NCBI RefSeq assembly: GCF_900100945.1
Contig: NZ_FNCG01000004.1
Coordinates: forward strand, 521,345 to 585,344
DNA length: 64,000 bases
DNA from: Mucilaginibacter gossypii
Lineage (GTDB): Bacteria; Bacteroidota; Bacteroidia; Sphingobacteriales; Sphingobacteriaceae
Reading direction: 5' to 3'
In this document: one piece after another, positions 37,875 to 47,620 of the stretch
Numbering within the stretch: the stretch's first letter is position 1
Layout: every line of letters starts with the position of its first letter
Translations under genes and position numbers: made by a program
The notes under the pieces: generated by a model
Seen by the model: only the letters and a program-made list of their open reading frames with translations
Told to the model about the DNA's origin: nothing
Databases searched by the model: none

Positions 37875-38551
37875 TATTGATCGGCAAATTTGTAGCCCAT
37901 ACCATAGGCTGCATAAATATAATCCTTACCGCCGGCTTCCATTATTTTTTTGCGGATGTTTTTAATGTGCGAATAAATAAAGTCGAAATTATTGACCAGG
38001 TCGATGCCATCGCCCCATAAATGTTCGGCAATGGCGTTTTTTGAAATTACCTTGCCTTTGTTGGAGATAAAATAGATAAGCAAAGCAAATTCCTTACGGG
38101 TAAACTTTACCGGCGTGCCGTTTACAGCTACGGTTTTGGCCATCAGGTCGATACTGAGCTCGTTAAAGTTAAGCACGTTGCTGCCATTGAACATTTTACG
38201 CCTGATGATGGCAGATACCCTCGCCTTCAATTCCGAAAGGTGAAAGGGTTTTACCAGATAATCATCGGCACCGAGGTCAAGGCCCTGGAGGCGGTCATCG
38301 AGCGAGTTTTTGGCCGATATGATGAGCACCCCATCGGTGTAGTTATTGGCTTTAAGCTTTTTTAATATATCAATACCATTACCGCCGGGCAAGGTGATAT
38401 CCAGCAGGATGCAATCGTAACGGTATAATTCAACCTTTGCGAGGGCTGCTGCATAGCTGGCCGCGGTTTCACAAATGTTGCCGGCTTCGGTAAAATATTC
38501 TTCAATACTTTCGCGCAGGCCTTCTTCGTCTTCGATGATGAGTATTTTCAA
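37874..38551 (-). CDS. OmpR-family response regulator
   Basis: A 225-residue regulator. The receiver domain (1-115) has LIIEDEEGLRE, the phospho-acceptor Asp in CILLDITLPGGNG, and the Lys in VLIISAKNSLDDR. The winged-helix DNA-binding domain (about 130-225) has VKFTRKEFALLIYFISNKGK and IYAAYGMGYKFADQ. It partners with the kinase at 36627 and is the first gene of the leftward efflux operon, which it most likely controls. The promoter should lie in 38552-38698. Confidence 0.95.
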   Translation of the reverse strand: MKILIIEDEEGLRESIEEYFTEAGNICETAASYAAALAKVELYRYDCILLDITLPGGNGIDILKKLKANNYTDGVLIISAKNSLDDRLQGLDLGADDYLVKPFHLSELKARVSAIIRRKMFNGSNVLNFNELSIDLMAKTVAVNGTPVKFTRKEFALLIYFISNKGKVISKNAIAEHLWGDGIDLVNNFDFIYSHIKNIRKKIMEAGGKDYIYAAYGMGYKFADQ

Positions 38552-38698
38552 AACGTTTTTTTGATAAAGTTAAAACGCCAATTTGTACAGATTCTGGATT
38601 TTGAGCAGAGGCTAACAGCTATCTCACAGATTTTGTACAGAATACCTAAGCAAATTTGCATTTAGCTTGTTGCAAGTTAAAAACAAAATTGGATCATT

Positions 38699-39112
38699 AT
38701 GTGGTGGATCTACGCATTACTTTCGGCACTGTTTGCGGCGCTTACAGCCATTTTTGCCAAAATAGGGATTAAAGGAGTTGATACCGACCTTGCTACGGCC
38801 ATCCGTACCGTCATAATCCTGATCCTGGCCTGGGCCATATCGCTTTTTAAAGGGACTCATGGCGGTATCGGCAGTCTTACTAAAACCAACTGGACTTTCC
38901 TCATTCTTTCGGGCTGTGCAACCGGCCTTTCGTGGATCTGTTATTTCCGCGCCCTGCAGTTGGGCAAGGTAAGCCAGGTTGCCCCGGTTGATAAACTAAG
39001 CGTTGCTTTGGCCATAGCGCTTTCTGTTATTTTTCTGGGCGAGCCATTAACTTTAAAAAATGCCATAGGCGCGCTGCTTATCATTGGCGGCACAATTGTA
39101 TTGATTTTCTAA
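38699..39112 (+). CDS. Single-domain EamA/DMT membrane protein
   Basis: A 137-residue protein that is one EamA unit of about five helices (WIYALLSALFAALTAIFAKI, LRALQLGKVSQVAPVDKLSV region, FLGEPLTLKNAIGALLIIGG). Full EamA transporters have two such units, so this one likely works as a dimer. Substrate unknown. It is divergent from the response regulator (147 bases between starts). Confidence 0.9.
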   Translation: MWWIYALLSALFAALTAIFAKIGIKGVDTDLATAIRTVIILILAWAISLFKGTHGGIGSLTKTNWTFLILSGCATGLSWICYFRALQLGKVSQVAPVDKLSVALAIALSVIFLGEPLTLKNAIGALLIIGGTIVLIF

Positions 39113-39259
39113 TCTTTTTGTAACATGCTCATATACAATGTAACAAGCATATATACATAACAAAAACATATTGTAACAAATACACTTCAATACCATTTAA
39201 TTCAGATTTAATCCAATCTTTCTTATAAAATTTGTGGTTCCAAACACCCGTATTTTATA

Positions 39260-41746
39260 ATGAAGTCTGTTTTTTTGATATTATTTTCTTTTATTTTTAT
39301 AACCACCTTACACGCCCAAACTGTCCCCGGAGCCAAGGGGAAAATCACCGGTAAAGTTACCGATGCCACTACCAAGCTGCCGGTTGACTATGCCACCGTA
39401 TCTGTATTTAAACAAGGCGCTGCTTCACCCTTCAATGGCATCAGTACCGATCCCAAAGGAAATTTTAGCATAAATAACATCCCCGCCGGGGAGTATAAAA
39501 TAACCGCCGAATTTTTAGGTTTCCAGAAAGCAACTATCGAACATGTAATGGTTAAAGATGGAGCCGTATCATTGGGCGAGATCAAATTAGCTCCGGTTGC
39601 CAATGAACTAAAAGGCGTAACCATAACTGCCAAAGTACCTACTGTTGAAAACCGGATAGATAAAATGGTTTACAACCCTCAAAACGATTTAAGTGCACAG
39701 GGCGGCGTAGCTATTGATGTATTGAAAAAAGTACCGCAGATCACGGTTGATATTGATGGTAATGTGGAGCTTCAGGGCAATGCCAATATCCGTTTTTTGA
39801 TCAATGGTAAACCATCAAGCATTTTTGGGGCCAGCCTTGCCGATGCTTTGGCCAGCATCCCGGCCAGTCAGATCAAAAGTATTGAGGTGATTACCAGCCC
39901 TGGCGCCAAATATGACGCGGCCGGTACGGGAGGTATCGTAAACATTATCTTAAAAGATAGCAAAGTGCAGGGCGTTAACGGCAGTGTTAACCTATCGGCA
40001 GGTACCCGCCGCGAAAACGGCTCATTTAACCTCAATGCCCGTAAAGGCAATTTTGGGGTTAACGCTTTTTTTAGCGGTAACGCCCAGATCAATAGTAACG
40101 CACCCAATACCCGTAACCGCGTATCAACCGATTCGGCCGCTAACAGGACCACTCTTTTTCAGCAGGGCAGCAATAATTTTAAACGCAGCGGTTATGAATC
40201 GGGCATTAATTTTAACTGGGATATCAGCCCTAAAGATCAGCTGACCGCAGGTGTGGGCTTTAATCATTTTGGTAACCATGGCAACGGAATTACCAACCAG
40301 GATCAAAGCGAGGTTGACGCAGCAGGTAACCCGATATCTGATATCAGGAGTATCCGTAACTCAAGCAGTAAATTCAGTGGCTACTCAACCGATGTAAGTT
40401 TGAATTACAAAAAAACTTTCGCCAAAGAAGGACAGGAGCTTGATGTATTATATTCATCAAGTTTTGGCCGTAATTCGTTCAGTTCATTTCAGCGGCAGGA
40501 TTATGATTCGGGCATAACCTCATCCGGTATCTCCAACAACAATCCGGGTAAGGACAGGGAGACCGATATTTCTGTTGATTATACCCAGCCGGTAAGCAAA
40601 AACTTTACACTGGAAACAGGTGGTAAGCTTGTATTTAACCACATCAATAATAATGTGGTGACAGATACCCTTTTTGGCGGTAATGCTTTCGTGCCCAACC
40701 AAAATCAAACCTATGGTTTTACTTATGAACGCAAGGTATATGCCTATTACCTATCAGCTTCAGCGTCGGTATTTGATAAATTTTTGGATGTGAAAGCAGG
40801 TTTAAGAGATGAGTATACTACTACTAAGGCCGATTTTCAGGGAGTAAATATTCCATCTTATAATATCCTTGCGCCATCGCTTGTGTTTTCGCACAAATTT
40901 GGCAATGGTGCTGAGTCTGTTAAATTGAGCTATACACGCCGCATCCAGCGTCCTGATTATGGCGATCTGAACCCCTTCCTGAACATCAGCGATCCGCATA
41001 ATATCAGTACAGGTAACCCCAACCTGAAACCCGAAAAAGGCGACCTTTTTGAGTTAGGCTATAACAAATCATTTGATAAAGGCGCCAATATTAACATAGC
41101 AGCTTTCTACCGTCGTAACACCGATGATATTCAGCAGTTCACTACCTTCTATTCTACGTTTGATGTAAACGGCACTACCTATACCGATGTGTCATTGAAC
41201 CAGCGCTATAATATAGGTTCGGAAGAGCGCACCGGTATCAATATTTATGCTTCGGTACCGGTAACCAGTAAACTAAGCCTGCGTACCAATATGATTTTTA
41301 GCGACAGGCGCAGCACCAACCCGGGTTTTGCCAATGTAAGTGCCTTCGCATACCGCCTTAACCTCAACGCGCAATATAGCTTTGGTCATGATTTGAGCGC
41401 GGAGTTTTTTGGTAACTATAACTCATCGCAAAAGGGCATCCAGGGTACTAATCCCAAATTTGTATTCTACAATTTTGCCATTCGCAAAATGTTCATGAAT
41501 AAAAAGGCGAGCATCGGCCTTACGGCTACCAATCCGTTTGCCAAATACGTGAGTCAAAGCTCATCAACCTTTGGCAGTAACTTTTATTCAACCAACCTGA
41601 GATTAGTGCCGGTACAGTCGTTCGGCATAAGCCTGAGTTATAAGTTTGGCAAGCTTGAATTTAAGAAGGAGCGGGAAAAAGAGAGAAACAATGAGCAGGA
41701 TAATAATGGAGGTGACAATGGTCCTCAAACTGATAAGGGGAAATAA
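39260..41746 (+). CDS. TonB-dependent receptor-like outer-membrane protein
   Basis: An 828-residue outer-membrane protein: signal peptide (LILFSFIFITTLHAQT), a carboxypeptidase-regulatory-like domain (residues 26-110: GKITGKVTDATTKLPVDYA), a plug-like segment (AIDVLKKVPQITVDIDGNV, SIEVITSPGAKYDAAGTGG) and an OMP_b-brl_3-type barrel with RRIQRPDYGDLNPF. It ends in a charged tail (KEREKERNNEQDNNGG) after the barrel, so the C-terminus is not the usual final strand. No SusD-like partner follows. Substrate unknown. Its stop abuts a palindrome that contains a terminator. Confidence 0.9.
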   Translation: MKSVFLILFSFIFITTLHAQTVPGAKGKITGKVTDATTKLPVDYATVSVFKQGAASPFNGISTDPKGNFSINNIPAGEYKITAEFLGFQKATIEHVMVKDGAVSLGEIKLAPVANELKGVTITAKVPTVENRIDKMVYNPQNDLSAQGGVAIDVLKKVPQITVDIDGNVELQGNANIRFLINGKPSSIFGASLADALASIPASQIKSIEVITSPGAKYDAAGTGGIVNIILKDSKVQGVNGSVNLSAGTRRENGSFNLNARKGNFGVNAFFSGNAQINSNAPNTRNRVSTDSAANRTTLFQQGSNNFKRSGYESGINFNWDISPKDQLTAGVGFNHFGNHGNGITNQDQSEVDAAGNPISDIRSIRNSSSKFSGYSTDVSLNYKKTFAKEGQELDVLYSSSFGRNSFSSFQRQDYDSGITSSGISNNNPGKDRETDISVDYTQPVSKNFTLETGGKLVFNHINNNVVTDTLFGGNAFVPNQNQTYGFTYERKVYAYYLSASASVFDKFLDVKAGLRDEYTTTKADFQGVNIPSYNILAPSLVFSHKFGNGAESVKLSYTRRIQRPDYGDLNPFLNISDPHNISTGNPNLKPEKGDLFELGYNKSFDKGANINIAAFYRRNTDDIQQFTTFYSTFDVNGTTYTDVSLNQRYNIGSEERTGINIYASVPVTSKLSLRTNMIFSDRRSTNPGFANVSAFAYRLNLNAQYSFGHDLSAEFFGNYNSSQKGIQGTNPKFVFYNFAIRKMFMNKKASIGLTATNPFAKYVSQSSSTFGSNFYSTNLRLVPVQSFGISLSYKFGKLEFKKEREKERNNEQDNNGGDNGPQTDKGK

Positions 41747-41869
41747 CCTCACCTAAATCCTCTCCAAAGGAGAGGACTTTAAAAACAAAAAACGCGATGA
41801 GTTATCATCGCGTTTTTTGTTTAAAATATCTATTTAAAGCCCTCTCCTTTGGAGAGGGTTGGGTGAGGT
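41746..41869. repeat. Palindrome wrapping a terminator between two stop codons
   Basis: Arms around CTCTCCAAAGGAGAGG at 41746-41775 and 41841-41869 pair almost fully over about 29 bases. Each arm is itself a palindrome. The element fills the space between the stops of the convergent genes at 39260 and 41871. Confidence 0.8.
41786..41819. terminator. Bidirectional hairpin terminator
   Basis: CAAAAAACGCGATGA and TCATCGCGTTTTTTG are perfect 15-base arms around GTTA. T-runs are present on both strands. It ends both convergent genes. Confidence 0.92.
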
Positions 41870-41870
41870 C

Positions 41871-42518
41871 TTATCCGTTCTTGATCAGGATACTTTCAAT
41901 GATCAGCGTTGTATCTTCACAGCTGTCGGTAGCAGTTTCCATGGCTGCAAAAACGTCGGTGTATTTAATTAATTCAATCGGATCTTTTTCATTATTGAGC
42001 AGATCGGCAAAGGCCTTATTATGAACTGCATCGGCCTGGGCTTCCAGTTTTTTGATGTTACTGCAAAGCTCAAAAATTTCGGACGATTTGTTCAGGTTGT
42101 TCATGGCGTTTACTGCCTTTTCAAGCTCGGTACTGGTTTTAAGGATCAGGGCAGCCAAATCTATCATTGGCTGGGTAATAACAGGTACGTTGTAAAGGTT
42201 TATTCTGCGGGCGGCCATGGTAATCCTGTCTGCTACGTCATCAATGGCCGATGCCAGTTCGCACATATCCTTACGGTTAAACGGCGAGATCAGCGTCCGG
42301 CCCGATTCGGAGAATACCCTGTGCGTTATCTCATAACTTTTAAATTTCAGCTTATCAATATGGGCAAAATTAAACTTCTGCTCATATGAGGTGGGGGCAT
42401 TAACGGCTTCATCCAGTAGCCTGGCCATTTCGGTAACATTGGCTACAGCAGTGTTGAACAAATCGTAAAAAACCTGGTTTGAGTTTGGAAATATCGATTT
42501 TGAGTTAGTGCTCTTCAT
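41871..42518 (-). CDS. DUF47/PhoU-like protein
   Basis: A 215-residue helical protein of the DUF47 family, usually encoded beside a Pit-type phosphate transporter. The helical segments FNTAVANVTEMARLLDEAV, CELASAIDDVADRITMAARR and KLEAQADAVHNKAFADLLN with ELIKYTDVFAAMETATDSCE match, including the acidic clusters (DDVAD, D-C-E-D) that bind metal in this family. No transporter gene lies next to it, so here it stands alone. Start is the ATG at 42518. Confidence 0.9.
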   Translation of the reverse strand: MKSTNSKSIFPNSNQVFYDLFNTAVANVTEMARLLDEAVNAPTSYEQKFNFAHIDKLKFKSYEITHRVFSESGRTLISPFNRKDMCELASAIDDVADRITMAARRINLYNVPVITQPMIDLAALILKTSTELEKAVNAMNNLNKSSEIFELCSNIKKLEAQADAVHNKAFADLLNNEKDPIELIKYTDVFAAMETATDSCEDTTLIIESILIKNG

Positions 42519-42809
42519 TGATCTGTCTTATCAGTCGTGAATTTACAGTAGTTATATTAAGTGGATTTTAAAATATGTCACTATAAATTATTCAGCGGAT
42601 AAAAGTAACCATTAATATAATGCCAATTGTTAAGTTAATGTTAAGAATGGTTAAGCCAATGTAATAAAACGAAATTAGTGAGGTTGTAAGTTGCTGACTT
42701 AAAGTAAAAAGAAACCTGCTAATTGAATAAGGAAAATTGTGTAACATTTGAGTTTAATTAAAACAATCCTGCCATCTGCAGTATTGTATTTGTATTAGTC
42801 AATCCAATT

Positions 42810-43016
42810 ATGAAAGCCGGGGAAAAGCATTATAAATGCGTAAACAGCAAAACAGGTTACGCCATTTATTACCATTCGCTGGGTAGGGAGCTCAGCAATG
42901 AAGAAGTGAAAGCCGAATTAGAAAAAATACGTGCGCGTGTAGCTATTCAAAACGGTATTTACCTTGAAACACTTTACTGGGAAGAAATCAAGCAGGATGC
43001 CGAACTGACGCAATAG
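42810..43016 (+). CDS. Small hypothetical protein
   Basis: A 68-residue soluble protein (KHYKCVNSKTGYAIYYHSLG at the start, then a helix LSNEEVKAELEKIRARVAIQ). No family recognised. The ordered beta-then-helix sequence and codon use support a real gene. It stands alone between the DUF47 gene and the MG2/plug gene; 114 bases separate it from the next start. Confidence 0.65.
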   Translation: MKAGEKHYKCVNSKTGYAIYYHSLGRELSNEEVKAELEKIRARVAIQNGIYLETLYWEEIKQDAELTQ

Positions 43017-43130
43017 CAGGCGCAGTTTTGTAGGTGTGTATAACTAATTTAAAATGAGTGTTTTTGCAAATAAATACTTATATTTAATTGCCATTATATA
43101 ACCAGTTTTAACCTGCTGTCATTCCCGCTT

Positions 43131-45536
43131 ATGAAAAAGATAGTTTTATCGCTGTTAGCGGCATGGTGTTGCTCTGTGCCTGTTTTTTCACAAAATAATA
43201 ATCCGGTTTCACCTTCCGTTCCTTTAGACGCTGTGGTATCGCGTCTGCAAACTTTATCGGCCAATAAAGCAGTTGAAAAAGTGTACCTGCATTTGAATAA
43301 ACCTTATTACAATGCAGGCGATACCATATACTTCAAAGCATATGTAACCCTGGGCGAACAGCATGAGCCTTCAAAGTTAAGTGGCATGTTACATGTCGAC
43401 CTGGTTAGCCCCTCCGATTCCCTGCTGCAAACTATCCCACTGCAAATGGTTAACGGCCTGGCCGCAGGCGATTTTAGTCTTCCCGGTATCTTGCCCGGAG
43501 GAACCTATCGTATCAGGGCTTATACTAAGTGGATGATCGATAACGGGCAGAGTTTATTTGACCGGCAGGTAAACGTCAATGGCGGGGCATTTGCAGGCAA
43601 TAAAGCGTTAGTGGTTAAAGCAGGTAAACCTAACATCGCTTTTTTTCCGGAAGGGGGAAGTTTTGTAAACGGTATACCAATCAAACTGGCCTTCAAAGCG
43701 GTAAGTACAAACGGTCAGGGGCTTGATGTTAAAGGTGTTGTGGTTGACAACACCAATGCCGAAGTAACCAGGTTTGAATCGAAACACCTGGGCATGGGGC
43801 TTATATTTATTACTGCCGAAGCAGGTAAAACTTATAAAGCTAATTTAACCTATGCCAATGGTACCAAAGCGATAGTGGATTTACCGAAAGCCGATAACGA
43901 GGGGATCACGTTGATGGTTAACAATGATAATCCCGATAAACTTGGCATTGAAATAAATGCCAATAAAGCTTATTACCTTAAAAATAAGAACAAGGAAATA
44001 GGGATAATTATTTATTCGGCCGGTAGTATCCGCTCGGTAAAAACCGTGCTTGATAACCAGGTGCTCGACCTAAATCTTAATAAAAAAGATTTTAAAACAG
44101 GTATAGCCCGGATAACGCTTTTTTCGGAGCAGGGCGAACCACTCAATGAGCGCCTGGTATTTATCCAAAATCCCGACCTGTTAACGATTACATCTGTTAG
44201 CGATAAACCTTTATACCCGGTAAGAGGAAAGGTGCATATTGCTATCAATACTAAAAACAAAAATGGAGAGGCGGTAAAAAGCTATTTATCAGCAGCAGTT
44301 ATTGATGCCGACAAAGTTTCCACAACCGGGGACGATGAAAATAGCATATTATCAAGTCTGCTGCTAACTTCAGATCTGAAAGGGGCAATTGAGCAACCCA
44401 ATTATTATTTTGCTGATGTTAGCAATGATACCCGGTCAAACCTTGATGTATTGATGCTAAGCCAGGGGTACCGCCACTTTGAGTGGAAGCAAGTGCTAAA
44501 TGATGCCAACACTGCCGCAGTGTATACTGCCGAAAACGGTTTCGATGTATCGGGCCAGGTGAAAACAATTTCGGGGAAGCCGGTTGATGGCGGTACGGTA
44601 ACCCTGATGCCGCAGGCAGGCGGGGCTTTATTAACACAAACCACCGATCATGATGGTAATTTTACTTTCAAAAACCTGGTTTATGACGATAAAACCCCGT
44701 TCATGATCCAGGCTAAAACGGCCCAAGGGAAAAGTAATACCAAAATATCCATTTCTCAGGCAAAGGCATTAACAAATATCAAAACCGGAGATTTGATGAG
44801 CCCGGCACAAGGGGTAAATGGTGCGGGCTTTGATAAAACTACGCAACAGCCGGTTTATATAGCTGATGCAAATAGCAGGGCACTTAATGCGGTTACCATT
44901 AGTGAAAGAGGCATTAATGCCGGTAAGCTTACTACAGAGTTTTTGGGGAAAAATAACCTGCGAGACCAAAGCACCCTGTCAAACGGGTTGCAGGGACGTT
45001 TAAATGGTATTGTTTTGAGACAAGGTGTGCCCTACCTGGCCGACAAGGTGAACCCGGTCATGCAGGGAGGGCCAATGTTGATTGTAGTTGATGATACCGT
45101 ATTGCCGGCCGGAACAAGTATTGATAATTACAATGCTGCTGATGTTGAAAGTGTAAATGTGTTAAAAAATAACGATGCTACCATATATGGTGTAAGAGGG
45201 GCAAATGGGGTATTGGTGCTCAAAATGTGGAAAACTCAAGCTCCGGTTGTTTCAAATAATGTGATTTCGCCAGGCTTACTGTATTTTACAGCAAGGGGTT
45301 TTTACAAAGCCCGTACCTTTTATTCGCCGGTTTATGAAGCATCAACAGGTGCTGATAAGAAACCTGACGCAAGAACCGCTATCTACTGGAACCCCGATAT
45401 TGTAACTGGCAAAGATGGCAATGCCTCGTTTGATTTTTTTAATGCAGATAGCAAAGGTAATTACCGTTTGGTGATAGAGGGTATTGATGAAGCAGGCAAT
45501 ATAGGGCGGAGCATATTAACTTATAAGGTACAATGA
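43131..45536 (+). CDS. Exported MG2-domain protein with a TonB-receptor plug but no barrel
   Basis: An 801-residue exported protein (signal MKKIVLSLLAAWCCSVPVFS). An alpha-2-macroglobulin MG2-type domain opens it (VYLHLNKPYYNAGDTIYFKA, residues about 50-150). A carboxypeptidase-regulatory-like domain (about 475-545) follows, and a receptor plug near residues 610-700 (LQGRLNGIVLRQG, AADVESVNVLKNNDATIYG, RGANGVLVLK). A C-terminal Ig-like strand set ends the protein; no beta barrel follows. This composite family is common in Bacteroidota and of unknown role, perhaps coupling substrate capture to an outer-membrane partner. Confidence 0.85.
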   Translation: MKKIVLSLLAAWCCSVPVFSQNNNPVSPSVPLDAVVSRLQTLSANKAVEKVYLHLNKPYYNAGDTIYFKAYVTLGEQHEPSKLSGMLHVDLVSPSDSLLQTIPLQMVNGLAAGDFSLPGILPGGTYRIRAYTKWMIDNGQSLFDRQVNVNGGAFAGNKALVVKAGKPNIAFFPEGGSFVNGIPIKLAFKAVSTNGQGLDVKGVVVDNTNAEVTRFESKHLGMGLIFITAEAGKTYKANLTYANGTKAIVDLPKADNEGITLMVNNDNPDKLGIEINANKAYYLKNKNKEIGIIIYSAGSIRSVKTVLDNQVLDLNLNKKDFKTGIARITLFSEQGEPLNERLVFIQNPDLLTITSVSDKPLYPVRGKVHIAINTKNKNGEAVKSYLSAAVIDADKVSTTGDDENSILSSLLLTSDLKGAIEQPNYYFADVSNDTRSNLDVLMLSQGYRHFEWKQVLNDANTAAVYTAENGFDVSGQVKTISGKPVDGGTVTLMPQAGGALLTQTTDHDGNFTFKNLVYDDKTPFMIQAKTAQGKSNTKISISQAKALTNIKTGDLMSPAQGVNGAGFDKTTQQPVYIADANSRALNAVTISERGINAGKLTTEFLGKNNLRDQSTLSNGLQGRLNGIVLRQGVPYLADKVNPVMQGGPMLIVVDDTVLPAGTSIDNYNAADVESVNVLKNNDATIYGVRGANGVLVLKMWKTQAPVVSNNVISPGLLYFTARGFYKARTFYSPVYEASTGADKKPDARTAIYWNPDIVTGKDGNASFDFFNADSKGNYRLVIEGIDEAGNIGRSILTYKVQ

Positions 45537-45552
45537 TGCCGGCGCATAAAAA

Positions 45553-45580
45553 ACCCTGCCATGGTAGGCAGGGTAAAAAA
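45553..45580 (-). terminator. Hairpin with T-tract on the minus strand
   Basis: ACCCTGCC and GGCAGGGT pair around ATGGTA at 45553-45574. A-runs flank it on the plus strand, so only the leftward reading gives a T-tract. It lies 17 bases after the rightward gene at 43131, so its direction is unexpected. Confidence 0.45.
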
Positions 45581-45796
45581 ACCACAACAATTGTTTAACC
45601 TTTGGGCTATGAATCCCTCCGGTCTATTCCTAATTGCAATGTGATCTTTCAATTATTAAACAATATAAAATCAAAATAGTTTAATCATCGGGTGTTTATT
45701 TTCAGTGTTTTATGTGTTAAAATCACCTCTCGAAGGTATTTAAACGAATAGTTGTTTTTAAATCAAATTTCAATCTATCTTTATATTAAATAAATT

Positions 45797-46327
45797 ATGA
45801 GAAATCTTATGAAAAAATCATTTCAGCTTAAAGCAGCATTCCTGTTTGCTTTCGCCTTATTAGTATCAGCGGTAACCTTTGCCCAGAACAAACCTGCAAG
45901 CCCGCGCGATAGCGTTAGCGGTACAGCTGCAGGTTCAACTATTACTATTAACTATGGCAGTCCATCGGTTAAAGGCCGTAAAATTTGGGGCGGTCTTGAA
46001 GCTTACGGTAAAGTATGGCGTGCAGGTGCTAACGAGGCCACAACTTTTACAACAACAAAAGATATCAAAGTTGAGGGTAAACCACTGGCAGCGGGTACTT
46101 ACGGCTTTTTCCTGATTCCTGCCGAAAACGGTACCTGGACAGTTATTTTTAACAAGGTGGCCAAACAATGGGGCGCGTTTAAATACGATGAGTCAAAAGA
46201 CGCCCTGCGTGTAAACGTAAAAACCAAAGCCGCGCCAATGCACGAAAGATTAGTTTATACAGTTGATGCAAAAAGCTTTTGCATGTTCTGGGATAAGATC
46301 GTAGTGCCGGTGTCTGTAAGTAAATGA
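45797..46327 (+). CDS. DUF2911 exported protein
   Basis: A 176-residue exported protein (172 from the ATG at 45809). A signal peptide AAFLFAFALLVSAVTFAQ precedes a DUF2911 domain: STITINYGSPSVKGRKIWG, WRAGANEATTFTTTKDIKV, LAAGTYGFFLIPAENGTWTV and VFNKVAKQWGAF-like strands. The function of DUF2911 is unknown; it is a common small beta-rich secreted domain in Bacteroidota. A clear terminator follows at 46358. TATCTTTA at 45776-45783 could be its -7 box. Confidence 0.9.
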   Translation: MRNLMKKSFQLKAAFLFAFALLVSAVTFAQNKPASPRDSVSGTAAGSTITINYGSPSVKGRKIWGGLEAYGKVWRAGANEATTFTTTKDIKVEGKPLAAGTYGFFLIPAENGTWTVIFNKVAKQWGAFKYDESKDALRVNVKTKAAPMHERLVYTVDAKSFCMFWDKIVVPVSVSK

Positions 46328-46357
46328 TATTCAGTAACCTTATTTTTCACAATTTTT

Positions 46358-46382
46358 AAGGCCCCGCCAGGGGCCTTTTCTA
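46358..46382 (+). terminator. Terminator of the DUF2911 gene
   Basis: AAGGCCCC (46358-46365), GCCA, GGGGCCTT (46370-46377), then TTCTATT. It lies 30 bases past the stop. Confidence 0.88.
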
Positions 46383-46455
46383 TTACCCGGGTTTTAGCGC
46401 GCAAAAGCATTCTTTTTTAAACCTGAACCCTAAAGCGCTATATTTACCTTAGATA

Positions 46456-47562
46456 ATGCGCTACCCAACCCAAAAAAAACCTGTACTAAAAAGAATCATG
46501 GCGATAACATTATTGGCATTGACTATTTTTTTGCTGATGCTGTTTGCTGATCATCCGGTGGCTGTTGAACGTTATTATGCCAATGGTTTTTACATTGTCA
46601 TATGCCGGGTTTTTCATTCCGTTTTAAACGTATTTCCGTTTAGTGTTGGCGACATTGCATATATAGCCGTGGTTATTTATTTGATTTATGCGGTGATCAT
46701 GTTAATTGCCCTGTTGTTTAAAAAAAGATTTCAAATGGCTGGGAGACTTTTTTTAGGGTTGGTTATAGGTATACAGGCAGGCATTGTGGCTTTTTATCTT
46801 TTGTGGGGAATGAACTATTTCAGGCTGCCGGCCTCCGAGCGGCTTGGGCTCAGGGATACTGCTTTTACAACCGCTGATCTTAAAGCGGTAACCCGGATCC
46901 TGATTGACAGCGCCAACGTTACCCGTGCACGGCTTACACCAGCAGACTGGGCCCAAAGTAATACCCATATTTATAATACAGCACGGCATGCCATCGGCGT
47001 GCTCAGTAAAGATTCTGTTAATTTCAGGGCTTATAATCCTGATGTAAAACCATCGATATTGACGCCATTATTAAATTATATCGGTACCTCGGGCTATTAT
47101 AACCCTTTCACCTCCGAAGCCCAGGTAAATTACCAGATGCCCATTTTTAACCGACCCTTTGTGGTATGTCATGAAATGTCGCACCAGATGGGGTACGGGG
47201 CGGAGGATGAAGCTGATTTTGCCGGCTTTGTCATCGCCGTAAAATCACATGACAGGTTGTTACGTTATTCGGCATATCATCTCGCCGTGCAGGAATTCAT
47301 GCACTCGCTTGGCGCCCGTGATACCCTTGCGCATAAAGAACTCAAAGCGCTCATCAGCAAAGATGTACGCGGCGATTATATCACCGAGCGCAATTATTGG
47401 CTGGCCTACGAAAACAAGCTGGGGGCCATAAGCAGTGTTTTTTACGATAATTTCCTGAAAGCCAACAACCAGCCCCAGGGCCTCGAAACCTATAACCGCA
47501 TGGTGTTGTTAGCTATGGCGTGGTACCGAAACCAATGGTTGTCATCGGCTTCGCGGCATTGA
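46456..47562 (+). CDS. DUF3810 membrane protein with zincin-like HExxH motif
   Basis: A 368-residue protein with three helices in the first 120 residues (IMAITLLALTIFLLMLFAD; IAYIAVVIYLIYAVIMLIAL; LFLGLVIGIQAGIVAFYLLW) and a large soluble domain. The domain has CHEMSHQMGYGAEDEADFAG near residue 240, a HExxH-type motif with a downstream Glu/Asp set, as in metalloproteases. This fits DUF3810, a Bacteroidota-specific family of unknown function, and peptidase activity is plausible. Start at 46456 places the first helix after a basic stretch. Confidence 0.88.
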   Translation: MRYPTQKKPVLKRIMAITLLALTIFLLMLFADHPVAVERYYANGFYIVICRVFHSVLNVFPFSVGDIAYIAVVIYLIYAVIMLIALLFKKRFQMAGRLFLGLVIGIQAGIVAFYLLWGMNYFRLPASERLGLRDTAFTTADLKAVTRILIDSANVTRARLTPADWAQSNTHIYNTARHAIGVLSKDSVNFRAYNPDVKPSILTPLLNYIGTSGYYNPFTSEAQVNYQMPIFNRPFVVCHEMSHQMGYGAEDEADFAGFVIAVKSHDRLLRYSAYHLAVQEFMHSLGARDTLAHKELKALISKDVRGDYITERNYWLAYENKLGAISSVFYDNFLKANNQPQGLETYNRMVLLAMAWYRNQWLSSASRH

Positions 47563-47620
47563 GTCATTTTGGAAGGCGATATGCAACTGTTTTGGAATTA
47601 TCGAGCCATGAAATACAAAC

